Position numbers and translations under genes: made by a program
Source: Lytechinus variegatus
Lineage: Eukaryota; Echinodermata; Echinoidea; Temnopleuroida; Toxopneustidae
DNA: 64,000 nt
Direction of reading: 5' to 3'
Assembly: GCF_018143015.1 (NCBI RefSeq)
Contig: NC_054740.1
Span: forward strand, 54,013,296-54,077,295
Notes under the pieces: model-generated
What the model was told of the DNA's origin: nothing
Databases searched by the model: none
Seen by the model: only the letters and a program-made list of their open reading frames with translations
Part shown: in pieces, positions 53,742 through 64,000 of the stretch
Numbering within the stretch: the stretch's first letter is position 1
Layout: each line of letters opens with the position of its first letter

Positions 53742-55859
53742 TCAAACTTGAGTCTTTACTTGCAGACTATATCTATACAGTGTGAAATTCTGTGATATTT
53801 ATTCAGTCAAATAATAAGAAATAGGTGTTGGGGTGTTTGCTTATTCAGTTTAATCACTGATCAATTGTTGCAGTTTCAATTGCTGTTTAGTAAAATGCTG
53901 ATATGGATCCTGATCAAATGATTGGCTGAAACCTGTCATGTGATCAGTCGTTTACTTTAGCCAACAGGCAAATTTGCTAATGACTGGTTCTATTATATTG
54001 GCCAGTCATGGTTTTGATATGAGAATGGTTTATGAAATTATACAAGGATCCACATCGTTATCTTGTAAAACAAATGATGCACATCGTTTTGCAAGGGCAT
54101 TAGAGTGATTACCCACACTCGTTACCTGTGAAACGGTCTAAGCGCCATGAGACATAAACTTCTAAATCTATCTTGTGTGTGTTATTATTACCATTACTGT
54201 CCATAATGTGCATTATTTGTTTAATATTGCCTTATTTCTTCCGGCTGTTTATCTGTGCCTTGCAGTTCCTATTATTTTTTAAAGCTGTAATTTGAAGTGT
54301 TTCCTTGGTATGATAAGAAGATACAACACTACTGTTGCATACATGTAGATAGAAAACCTCTGGTGTATGTATATTAGTCAATTCTTGCCAAATGATCATG
54401 ATGAATTACTTACTACCTGGTCGGATGTTGGGTGGGTTAGGGGATAGATCACATTTATTGAACACTGAATGACCATTGCTATGTACTAGTTTTTGACACT
54501 GTTATGTTTTATCATCTTGAATTGGCTTGAAACATGTATACTTTTTTTAAATCTTTACAATAAATTGGAATGAACTATGTGTATGCTTACACTGGCTTAA
54601 TCACTTTGATCAGATAAAGATAGAATCTCATTATATTTACAAAAATGCCAGGAAAGCGACAGTGGCCTAGCTGGGAGGGGTGGTTTAGGGTGGTATTTGC
54701 TGGAACAATTGCCCCCCCCAAAAAAAAAAAAATAATAAATAAAATATCAACATTGAGGGTCGAAGAAAAGAAAGGTTTAGTAATATGCCCTTAGTTGCCC
54801 TCAATTTGCCCCCCCCCCAAAAAAAAAAAGTTATTAAAAAAAATCCTGGTTGTGCCTCTTGGTAACAGTTTTCTGCATGCTCTCGATTAAAAATAAGGAT
54901 ATTAGACTAGATACATTTCTGATTTCATTTCTGCCGTAATTTTCTTGTTTCAAATAATTCCTACCCTACTGCGCTGAGTAATACATATATACCAAGTTGA
55001 GAGCTGAAATAGATTGGAAATATGTACATAATTATCTATGTAAAACCTGTAGCTGTATACATGTATATATTCTAGAATTGGTTTATTCATTTAACAATGC
55101 ATTGCGAATGCAGCTGAATAAATTTGACATGGACTCTGACTCTAGTATTGTATTGACTTATTTGTAAATTTGTTTATTTTGTTTGTATTTGGAATTCCAT
55201 ATTATTGAAAGATGCCATTTAAAAGGGTCAGTTTTCACATAATCTAGATCTACATACAATTGAAGGATATAGTTTTCAATCAGACTCCAATTGCCCCAAT
55301 GTGGAAAAAAAGATGGCCCCTAAAAAATAGCTGGTAGGCCTAGATCTATATTATCACACGAGAATAAAACACTATTTTATGCAACACAGCGACGCAAATA
55401 TACAAAGAAGATTGTTCCCCCCCTCCCCCCAAGAAAAATTCTTTCCTTTTCTTATAGTTTACATGCGAATTTGGTGAAGTAGACTAGATCTAGTCTAACC
55501 CATGATTGGCAATATGGATAGTGAAACCATGTTAGGCCTAAACAAAGTACCGGTAATGCCCCAAAATGCATGCATCTGGCTGGTTTATAAAAGTTGCCTT
55601 TGTTGATCAAAACCCATTTTAGCAAGGGCTCTTGCCCCCGATATGGACTGGCCCTGTCAAACTGTATGAAGGGGGGGGGGCTCGTCTGCACACCTAATTG
55701 GGGTTTCTTTTTATTTCACAAATAATATTTATATTGTAACGAATGTCAGTTGATCATGTTCTTCCTTTATTTTCTGATATTAAAATAAGCACCCTCATGT
55801 CATTATAGAGAGGAATGATTTTCTTGGCGGGGGCCAAGGAAAGAAACTAATTCTCAGAA
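53742..55859. other. Intergenic, no gene
   Basis: AT-rich. AATAAA near 54559 and 55120 could serve upstream transcripts. C/A homopolymer pairs occur near 54712, 54810 and 55418. No coding exon is recognised. Confidence 0.5.
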
Positions 55860-56434
55860 TTAAATGAGAATGAAACCTTTACAAGATAGCTTGTGTGAAA
55901 ACAGAAAAATCAAAGAAACAGATCAACGAAAGTTTGAAAAAAATCGGACAAATGAGAAAGTAATGAGCATTTGAATATTGCGATCACTAATGCTATGCAG
56001 ATCCTCAAATTGGCAATGCAAGAAAGATGTGTGATGTCACTTGTGAACAACTCTCCCCATTACTTTAGTATGTAATTCACTTAAAGCCTCTTTTTTCAAA
56101 TCTATCAGTAGATCATGTGTTCTTTCTACAGGAGGGCATGTAATCCAGATTTTTTTAAATAATACATCATGGATAAAGAGTTTGTATCGTTTCACAAGAA
56201 AAAGCAGAAACATTTTGAGGGTATTTTATAGTCCATCAAAGGGAATTTTGTTCAAATATGTGACATCACACATCCTTGTTGCATTGCCAGTGGATCTCCA
56301 TAGCATTAGTGATTGCAATATTTAAATGCTCAGAACTTTCCATTATTTGTCTGATTTCTCTCAAATTTTGTTATTCTTTGATTTTTCTGCTTCGACACAA
56401 GCCTACTTATTCCAAAGGTTTCATTCCCCTTTAA
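55860..56434. mobile_element. Palindromic MITE with TTAA ends
   Basis: TTAA at 55860-55863 and 56431-56434. Arms GAATGAAACCTTT / AAAGGTTTCATTC, continuing with AAAAATCGGACAAATGAGA and GATGTGTGATGTCAC with their inverses. It is related in design to families 1-3 but has its own termini. Confidence 0.7.
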
Positions 56435-56553
56435 CCTATGTTGCCCAATAGTAATACTGCTCACCCATTTTACTGTAGTGTAGAATCAGGGACATGATGG
56501 AGGGGGGTGATTTCCAGGGATTTTCTGTTATTCTTTCATAGAGTTCAGTTTGT

Positions 56554-56562
56554 TCTTTCTTG
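56554..56562 (-). promoter_or_regulatory. Histone downstream element of H3
   Basis: CAAGAAAGA on the minus strand, 10 bp past the stem-loop. It is the classic U7 snRNP-pairing sequence of sea urchin histone genes. Confidence 0.85.
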
Positions 56563-56572
56563 AAAATATGGT

Positions 56573-56588
56573 GGCTCTAAAAAGAGCC
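56573..56588 (-). terminator. Histone H3 3' stem-loop
   Basis: GGCTCTTTTTAGAGCC on the minus strand: 6-bp stem, 4-base loop, 24 bases after the stop. It directs non-polyadenylated 3' end formation by SLBP and the U7 snRNP. Confidence 0.93.
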
Positions 56589-56612
56589 GTTTAATACTGT
56601 CAAGCCGACAAA

Positions 56613-57047
<435 letters not shown>

Positions 57048-57076
57048 TCAACTGGCATTTCAAAACGCCCGCTTCG

Positions 57077-57084
57077 TATTTATA
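57077..57084 (-). promoter_or_regulatory. H3 TATA box
   Basis: TATAAATA on the minus strand, 53 bp before the H3 ATG, which implies a leader of about 25-30 bases. Confidence 0.75.
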
Positions 57085-57104
57085 TCAAAATTGCGTGAAT
57101 TGTG

Positions 57105-57167
57105 ATTGGTCAATGCCTGACAGTTACTGATTGGTTGTTTCTAGCGAAAAGCGCTATATCTGATTGG
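57105..57167 (-). promoter_or_regulatory. Three CCAAT boxes of the H3 promoter
   Basis: CCAAT on the minus strand at 57105-57109, 57130-57134 and 57163-57167, spaced 25 and 33 bp, all in the same orientation. CCAAT elements bound by NF-Y/CBF are typical of histone promoters. Confidence 0.75.
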
Positions 57168-57941
57168 ATAATCTACAACGTCCTAATGCATATTCATAAT
57201 TTTTCGATCCTAGTCGGGCCATGATAAAATAATGAAAATATCAAAGAATTTTACATTACGAAATATTATCGCTCTAAATTGCTTTATTTCACTGCCAAAT
57301 AGTATTTTGTCGTGTAATGCTAATGTTTCATTAATAAATGTTTGATGGATATCCCGTTTTAAGAGAAAGAACATGAGCGTTGGATTAATACAGTAACCGC
57401 TTGGCGGCCGATGTAAGAATGAATCATTCATTTTCTCACCGGCGTTTCAGTCGTTGGTATATTGGTGTTTTTCCAGGTGTTTTTAAAGATTACATCATCA
57501 TATGCCAGAAAAATGGTTATGAAAAATCAACAAAGGTGTAAAGCTATTTCCTAAAAGATGATATTTTTATTTTCTTATCCAAATATGCTGCGAATACAAA
57601 CACATTACCTCACATTTTGAGGGTCGGGAGAACTGATGAATATTCATAAGGTACGGACGATCCTTCATGAAGATCTTGGTGAAGACAAAATGCCCCAAAA
57701 ATTCCTTTTATCGAAATTATACACCTAAAATACACCCTAAGCAATGTAATAGTACTACTTACAGTGTTTCATATGAAAATATACTCTTTCAAATACAAGC
57801 ATTGGATGGAAATAGGAATATTGTTGAAAAAAGTGTATGCAAATTTCGTATCCGAATATTTCTGGATAACTATTAGCTGTCGTAGGTGGCTCACTTTTTC
57901 AATATTAAAATTGTTAATTACACTTACGTCCGCATGTATGT
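57168..57941. promoter_or_regulatory. Shared H3-H4 intergenic region
   Basis: Separates the divergent genes. It contains an octamer ATGCAAAT at 57837-57844 (160 bp before the H4 ATG) and a near match ATGCATAT at 57186-57193 on the H3 side. The octamer is a known histone-promoter motif. No gene or MITE is seen, which contrasts with the flanks. Confidence 0.5.
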
Positions 57942-57949
57942 TATATATA
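57942..57949 (+). promoter_or_regulatory. H4 TATA box
   Basis: TATATATA, 50 bp before the H4 start codon, the same spacing as on the H3 side. Confidence 0.65.
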
Positions 57950-57987
57950 CTCGAGAAATAACACAAGCGACACAGAATTACTTCTGA

Positions 57988-58311
<324 letters not shown>

Positions 58312-58343
58312 GAAGGATCACTTCTTACCATCACCTTCAAAAC

Positions 58344-58359
58344 GGCTCTTTTTAGAGCC
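58344..58359 (+). terminator. Histone H4 3' stem-loop
   Basis: GGCTCTTTTTAGAGCC, identical to that of H3, 32 bases after the stop. Confidence 0.93.
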
Positions 58360-58368
58360 ACCAAAAAT

Positions 58369-58377
58369 CAAGAAAGA
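58369..58377 (+). promoter_or_regulatory. Histone downstream element of H4
   Basis: CAAGAAAGA, 9 bases past the stem-loop; target of U7 snRNA. Confidence 0.85.
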
Positions 58378-58922
58378 TGCAAGATTTTCTCTAAAGAAAA
58401 ACACAATTAGCTAATTTAAATTCACCTCAAAGTAGAACAAAGTTAATGAACATCACTAGGCCTACCATTTAAATAATAAATAGGACCAGCTCCAGGCGAC
58501 TATAGGTACTTAGTTATAGGACGCGGGGAGGGCTGGAACTTGGAAGATCCCCCCGAAAAAAAAAACGAATTGCAAAATACATGAAGGCCTAGCCTAATAG
58601 TAATAATATAGATCTAGTAGTATAGCCGTAAAGAAAGATCTAGGCCCAAATTTCTACTATCTAGTGGTAATGAGCAGTAACAAAATATAACTAACGAGAG
58701 CCGCTGACAAATTTCGAAGAGGCAAAAAATGTCTAAATCATGGAATAAAAAAAATGAAGCTGAAAGCTCCATTCAAAGAAAAAGGGGAAACAAATGCATT
58801 AGGCCTAATCCAAATGGTGTTTGGTTGTAGAATTTTTTCTATTCTAGTTCTAGATAGAGGTAGACTGTGCTTCCCCCCAGGATCGATGCACTGGGATGAA
58901 CTAACTCTTGTAACTTTCTAAG
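58378..58922. other. Intergenic, nothing recognised
   Basis: Short AT-rich spacer behind H4 without repeats or frames of note. Confidence 0.5.
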
Positions 58923-59340
58923 TTAAAGGGGAAGTTCACCCAGAAAATAGTTTTTAAAAAATAATATTGGTGAAGGTTTGAGGAAAATCCATTAAAGATT
59001 AAGAAAGTTATTAGAATTTCAAGATTTGTGACGTCATAAACGAGCAGCTGCCCCATGTAATGTAAAATGCATAAATTGCATTTTTTAAACTTTCTTTTCA
59101 GGAGCGGGTGTGAAATGGTTTGTGTATTGATATACTGCAAAGTACAGTACATTAAAAACCATTAAACTTTCTGATAAAATTATTTTTCATTGAGTTTTTG
59201 CCATACGTTATGTAAAAAAAGCTGCTCGCATATGACGTCACAAATCAAATGATTACAATTCTAATAACTCTATTCTTTGATGGATTTTCCCCTAACCTTC
59301 GCCAACATTTTTATTTTGTATAAAAACTGAACCACTCGAC
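58923..59340. mobile_element. Palindromic MITE, family 3, right end degraded
   Basis: Left TTAA (58923-58926) and AGGGGAAGTTCACCCAGA. The centre has ATTTGTGACGTCATAAACGA and CATATGACGTCACAAATC in inverted order. The right terminal 20-30 bp are lost. Confidence 0.65.
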
Positions 59341-59588
59341 TGAACACTTTTTCAAAATCGATTCGAAATGAATCACTTAATTTACAGTTAGAATATAGAT
59401 GTGATAATTTTTTTTTAAATGCCAGAATCCTAACAGGCCTACAAAAAATTGATGTAACTAATTTTATTTTAAGTTATTCAAAGATATAGGTGAAGCTTTG
59501 AGGCAAATCCACCAAAGATTATAATAGTTAGATTTTTTTTACAACATAATTATGCGAAAAGCTTTCCTACATATCATGATGTTTTTTT
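59341..59588. repeat. Degenerate family 3 MITE material
   Basis: 59461-59588 has GGTGAAGCTTTGAGGCAAATCC, as in family 3 (GGTGAAGGTTTGAGGAAAATCC at 58968). It leads into the duplicated block. Confidence 0.4.
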
Positions 59589-60130
59589 AATCAATGAAAT
59601 GCCATTTTCTGAGAAAAAATGAAAATGAATTGTTCATTCAGTATGATAAATAAAAATCGTGGGATCACCCGCTCCTGCAATCAAACAATAAAATGGGTCA
59701 TCACCAGCATGATTAGGAGCCAATTAAAAAAAATGAAATTAATGCTTTATTCTATATTATAAAAGTATATATGACCCTGACTTCTTTGATAGAATTCCCC
59801 CCAACCTTTACCAATATATTTTCAATTGTTTTTCTGAACTTTTCAGGCTTAATTTTGTTAATCAATGAAATGCCATTTTCTGAGAAAAAATGAAAATGAA
59901 TTGTTCATTCAGTATGATAAAAAAAAATCGTGGGATCACCCGCTCCTGCAATCAAACAATAAAATGGGTCATCACCAGCATGATTAGGAGCCAATTAAAA
60001 AAAATGAAATTAATGCTTTATTCTATATTATAAAAGTATATATGACCCTGACTTCTTTGATAGAATTCCCCCCAACCTTTACCAATATATTTTCAATTGT
60101 TTTTCTGAACTTTTCAGGCTTAATTGTTAA
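59589..60130. repeat. 271-bp tandem duplication
   Basis: 59589-59859 and 59860-60130 are almost identical, both starting AATCAATGAAATGCCATTTT and ending with TTTTCAGGCTTAATT. The duplicated sequence is part of an old family 3-like MITE. Confidence 0.85.
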
Positions 60131-60229
60131 AACTGCAGGGTTCCGTTTCATATCGAGTATTGTCATAATAACAAATTTAAAATTTCTCTAACAAATTCAC
60201 TATCAGCCAATCAGATTAAGGATTTCATC

Positions 60230-60750
60230 AGTTTTCAACTGTTATAGCAATATAGCTGAAAATAATATGATGTAAACAGATAGAGAAAAATCAAACAAAC
60301 AAAACTTTAAAATTTGATTAATATCGGACAAGGAATGAAAAAAAGTTATGGCATTTTAAAGATTTGCATTATTCCGGGGAAACAATTCGAGGCATGTCAT
60401 CATGAATATTCAATGAGCAAATTGATGTCATATCCCCACTTATTCTTTTGTATTTTGTTATAGGAAATTCGGTTTATTATTTTTTTTACCAAGAACTTAA
60501 AAATTGGATTGAACTGATTTAGTGCATGAGATATATTACTGCAACTAACTTATTTCATTATCAAGGAGACATATTACTCACACATGTGTGAAAAAAAATG
60601 AAACAATTATGATTTCATGTATGATGACAAAAGGAAGGGAAGTTATTTTTAATCCGATTTTCATGAAACTTTCAGTATTGTGCTTTGTGAATTTTACTTC
60701 ATTTATTTAGATGTAGATGTTTTCTGCCCGAAGCATCGATCCCTTTAAGC
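60230..60750. mobile_element. Palindromic MITE, family 2, old copy
   Basis: Contains ATCATGAATATTCAATGAGC, ATTGATGTCATATCCCCAC and a right end CCGAAGCATCGATCCCTTTAA. Both arms are worn and the centre is shortened. Confidence 0.55.
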
Positions 60751-62473
60751 AGATATTTTTTCTTCTTAATCTATGCATGCTGTTCGGTAATAATGCTTAT
60801 TCCTCGATTTGTGTCGAAAGCGGCATGTTTTTTCTTCTTGGTTTGCACATTATTTCTCCAAATATGCGATATGTATATATGACTGATTTTGATTGATGTA
60901 GTACGGTATTGTTTGATTTTGTTGTGCTTTGTGACCCGGCTTTGTGAACGGAAAATGAATAAATCTAAATCTAGGACTGTTATTTTTACTCATTTGCGTT
61001 GGGTTTCAGTCCTTTTCAGTTCAGGATCTGTTGAAGCCATTGAAGTTCATCTGTTGAAGCTTCTTGAAGCTCATATATGTTGCCATACCGGGTTGCGCCA
61101 TGCACTTGAACCACTTGACTTTCAGCCTGTTTATAGACTTAATTGTTATTTTCACACCCCACTTTTTATTTTTTCAAACCCACCGTGACTGTTACAAAAT
61201 GCATTACCGTTCATGTAAAACTCTTCACCAAATAAAATCCTCTGTAAATTGTTCACAGGCTGGGGCTCATAATCCCTTCTAAAATAACCCCATGTAAAGC
61301 TGTGATAGGGTGATCGTATAAATCCTTTATTTATTGATTGATTGATTTTTCTTTTGGGGGGGCGGGGCTGGATCGAGGGCCGGGGATTCATGGCTTAATT
61401 TGCCGATTCTTGGTCTTTTCCCTTTTCTTTTTCCTCTTCTTTTTAAATTTACATACACTTGTTCTGTCAGGAAATCGTGTAATCGGGTAATTGCCAATAA
61501 GGATTCTGAGTTGCTTGGGGAGTGGCTGGTATAAAGGGGGAATTAAGGGGACGGGTGTGGTGGGGTGTGGCAGGGGTCTGGGGATGTTGGGACCATACAG
61601 GCATAGAGCCCGCCATATAGAGATGCATTGGTCGGGACATCGATTATTTCCGCTGTAATTTGATCCGGAAAAAATCGAAGTGCATTAGTTGATTCAAATA
61701 ATCATTCGCCTTATGAAGAATTTACCATTTTTTTACTGACATGATATGAATTGGTATGAATTTTAGACATTGCATTGCGATTGCTGCTTCGCGCAACAAA
61801 AAATACGGTAATTAGATATCGCATGGGGATTCTGAACTCTCGAGCTGGTAGCGGTGTGGGTGATGTACAAAATCGTAAGTTGTTGGGTTTTGTTGTTTGT
61901 TTTTTGCATTTATGGGAATTGTGGTCAGGTCAGGACGAACCATTTGTATGAAACGAAAACCTTAATAACCAAAAATTAAAACAGAAGAAAAGAAGTTAGA
62001 ACTTAAAAGTTCAGCTTCAGGTACTAGAAGTTAAAATGTTTGCAGGAACGCCAACGGAAGTTCTCGGGGTCGCGGGAAGCCATTTAGTACTGCACAGTAC
62101 GCAATTCTCGTGCGTACAACTTTAATGTGGTCATCAGAATTTCGTGATAGAGTAATTCGAATTGCACAGGGGCAAAATATCGGGGTTGAGCACATTTTTG
62201 GTACTGCTGTGAAACTTGCGACTGCGATGCTCTCAAATCGGTGTTTAACACAGGAAACAACTTGTGGGACCACACATTTTTTGTAATTTTTCTTCATCTT
62301 CATTTGCTCATAAGGGAGAAAGAGAGAGAGGCAGAAAAGAGAAGGAAAATGGGAGGAAAGAGAGGGCAGAATAAGGAAAATAAAGAAGGGGAAGAGAGAG
62401 GAAAGAACAGTCAGAATTATGAGAAAACAGATATTAATCTTGGACTGGGTCTGGGCTTAAACTTGAATTAAAC
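60751..62473. other. Intergenic, no gene
   Basis: Unique-looking sequence. There is a G-rich stretch at 61540-61600 and a purine tract at 62310-62405. The short frames have no recognisable features. Confidence 0.5.
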
Positions 62474-62645
62474 TTAAAGGTCAAGTTCACCCCAGAAAAA
62501 TATTGATTTAAATAAATAGAGAAAGAGAAAAATCAAACTAGCATAATGCTGAAAATTTCATCAAAATCGGATCCATGTAAAATAAGAAAGTTATGACATT
62601 TAAACTAAAGTTTCACTTGTTTTCACAAAACAGTGATAATGTATT
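62474..62645. mobile_element. Family 1 MITE, left half
   Basis: TTAA (62474-62477), AAAGGTCAAGTTCACCCCAG, and the arm up to TTCACAAAACAGTGATAATG, where it stops next to another element. Confidence 0.6.
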
Positions 62646-62650
62646 GGTAG

Positions 62651-62949
62651 GGGGTCCTAAAGCTACGCACCACTCATCGCGCATGCAGTTTTCAATGGCA
62701 AATGCGCACTCTGTGTGTGTGGAACTGTGACTGCAGAGTGACGAACAATTCCTATTCATTTTTGTTCAACAGAGGCTGCAATAAATCTCTAAATGCAGAG
62801 AAAACCAATGGCTGTTTTGAATTTTGCAAATGAAGTCACTTTAATTTCATATATCCTATAATAATGTGAACATATTTTAGAAATTGAGGCACAGGAAATA
62901 CAATTTTTTTTTTGCATGATAAATCAAGTGCGCGTAGCTTTAGGACCCC
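62651..62949. mobile_element. 300-bp TIR element (GGGGTCCTAAAGCTACGC)
   Basis: GGGGTCCTAAAGCTACGCACC-type left end and GCGCGTAGCTTTAGGACCCC right end are inverted. A solo relative of the end occurs at 63718 (GTGCGTAGCTGTAGGTCCCC). Confidence 0.65.
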
Positions 62950-63036
62950 TTCTACATCAGACGGTGACATCAAGAGGTGTTCGGAAAACACAGCGGGATT
63001 TTCGTATTAGTGAGTTCTGTGATATTTTCTTCTTGG

Positions 63037-63631
63037 TTAAAGGACAAGTCCACCCCAACAAAAACTTGATTTGAATAAAAAGAGAAAAATTCAACAAGCA
63101 CAAAACTGAAAATTTCATCAAAATCGATGTAAAATAAGAAAGTTATGGCATTTTAAAGTTTCGCTTATTTTCAACAAAATAGTTATATGAACGAGCCAGT
63201 TACATCCAAATGAGAGAGTTGATGACATCACTCACTATTTCTTTTGTATTTTATTATATGAAATATTTTGATTTTCTCGTCATTGTCATGTAAAATGAAG
63301 TTTCATTACTCCTTAAACACGTGGAATTCCATTATTTTAACATTTTGTGCTTCAGGCAAGGAGGTCCTAATTGTCAAATTCGTAAAAATTGAAATATTGT
63401 ATAATTCAAACAATAAAAAACAAAAGAAATAGTGAGTGACATCATCAACTCTCTCATTTGGATGTAACTGGCTCGTTCATATAACTATTTTGTTGAAAAT
63501 AAGCGAAACTTTGAAATGTCGTAACTTTCTTATTTTACATCCGATTTTGATGAAATTTTCAGCATTCTGTTTGTCTGATTTTTCTCTATTGATTCAAATC
63601 AACATTTTTCTGAGGTAGACTTGACCTTTAA
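63037..63631. mobile_element. Palindromic MITE, family 1, full length
   Basis: TTAA at 63037-63040 and 63628-63631, arms AAAGGACAAGTCCACCCC ... GAGGTAGACTTGACCTTT. Very close to 46900-47499. Confidence 0.8.
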
Positions 63632-63717
63632 TGATCTTTAGAATATTTGCAACAAATTAGTGAAAGATGATTTGTTCAAATATTGAAATTGGCACAGTTT
63701 TTATCATTTGAAAACAA

Positions 63718-64000
63718 AGTGCGTAGCTGTAGGTCCCCCCATCATACAACTCTGTGATGGTCGATGATGTCCCACACTCACTTTTTCTTTTGTTCTTTAC
63801 CATTTGAATTATATAATATTTCATTATTTACAGATTTGACAATAAGGACTAAATTGAGTGAACCATATGGTATTAAATGATGCTAATTCAACATGATCAT
63901 GGTGGAATTAATTGTTTCACCTGACAATGAGGAGAAAATGAGAATATTTTATATTTCGTATAATAAAATACAAAAGAAATAGTGGATGACGTCATAAGTC
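63718..64000. mobile_element. Family 1-related MITE, runs off the window
   Basis: Holds GATGATGTCCCACACTCAC, TTGAATTATATAATATTTCA and ACAAAAGAAATAGTGGATGA, the family 1 centre in degraded form. The left end carries the GTGCGTAGCTGTAGGTCCCC motif. Confidence 0.5.

Overview
This 64-kb window looks like sea urchin genomic DNA; an echinoderm is well supported and the genus is a guess. The histone H4 carries Cys at position 73, the residue known from sea urchin H4 where vertebrates have Thr. The H3 and H4 genes are an isolated divergent pair with replication-type 3' stem-loops, as in dispersed 'late' sea urchin histone genes. Genes are small islands in introns and spacers packed with palindromic MITEs, SINEs, LINE pieces and minisatellites.

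Four host genes are supported. (1) A two-exon sulfotransferase-like gene (+, 1603-17349, 319 aa) with a 14.8-kb intron. (2) A ZC2HC1 (C2HC zinc finger) gene (+, 34234-48786) of eight recognised coding exons, 657 aa, with a GC-AG intron. (3) Histone H3 (-, 56613-57023). (4) Histone H4 (+, 58000-58311). H3 and H4 share a roughly 1-kb promoter region; no functional link between the other genes is evident.

Mobile DNA fills most of the rest. A CR1-like LINE with an intact 1009-aa endonuclease/reverse transcriptase ORF lies at 28957-33395 (-). Older LINE remnants lie at 7433-7990 (-) and 33399-33840 (+). A 2.3-2.4-kb TIR element at 2073-6982 is tandemly duplicated, and both copies carry the same nested hAT-type insertion with an 8-bp target duplication. 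At least fifteen palindromic MITEs or MITE parts, most with TTAA at one or both ends, fall into three related families and several are nested. Two foldback elements have 8-bp duplications (24347-24945, 53085-53733) and a 1.1-kb foldback splits a minisatellite (19043-20126).

The ZC2HC1 locus is the most interesting part. Its introns hold terminal-hairpin elements that bring at least eleven exact AGGTCA-A-AGGTCA (DR1) nuclear-receptor-type sites. Its stop codon lies inside the first unit of a 98-bp minisatellite that seems to have grown out of the terminal exon, and a degenerate second copy of that exon lies 1.8 kb downstream. I saw no CRISPR array, no operon-like system, no structural RNA gene other than tRNA-derived SINEs, and no retroviral or LTR element.
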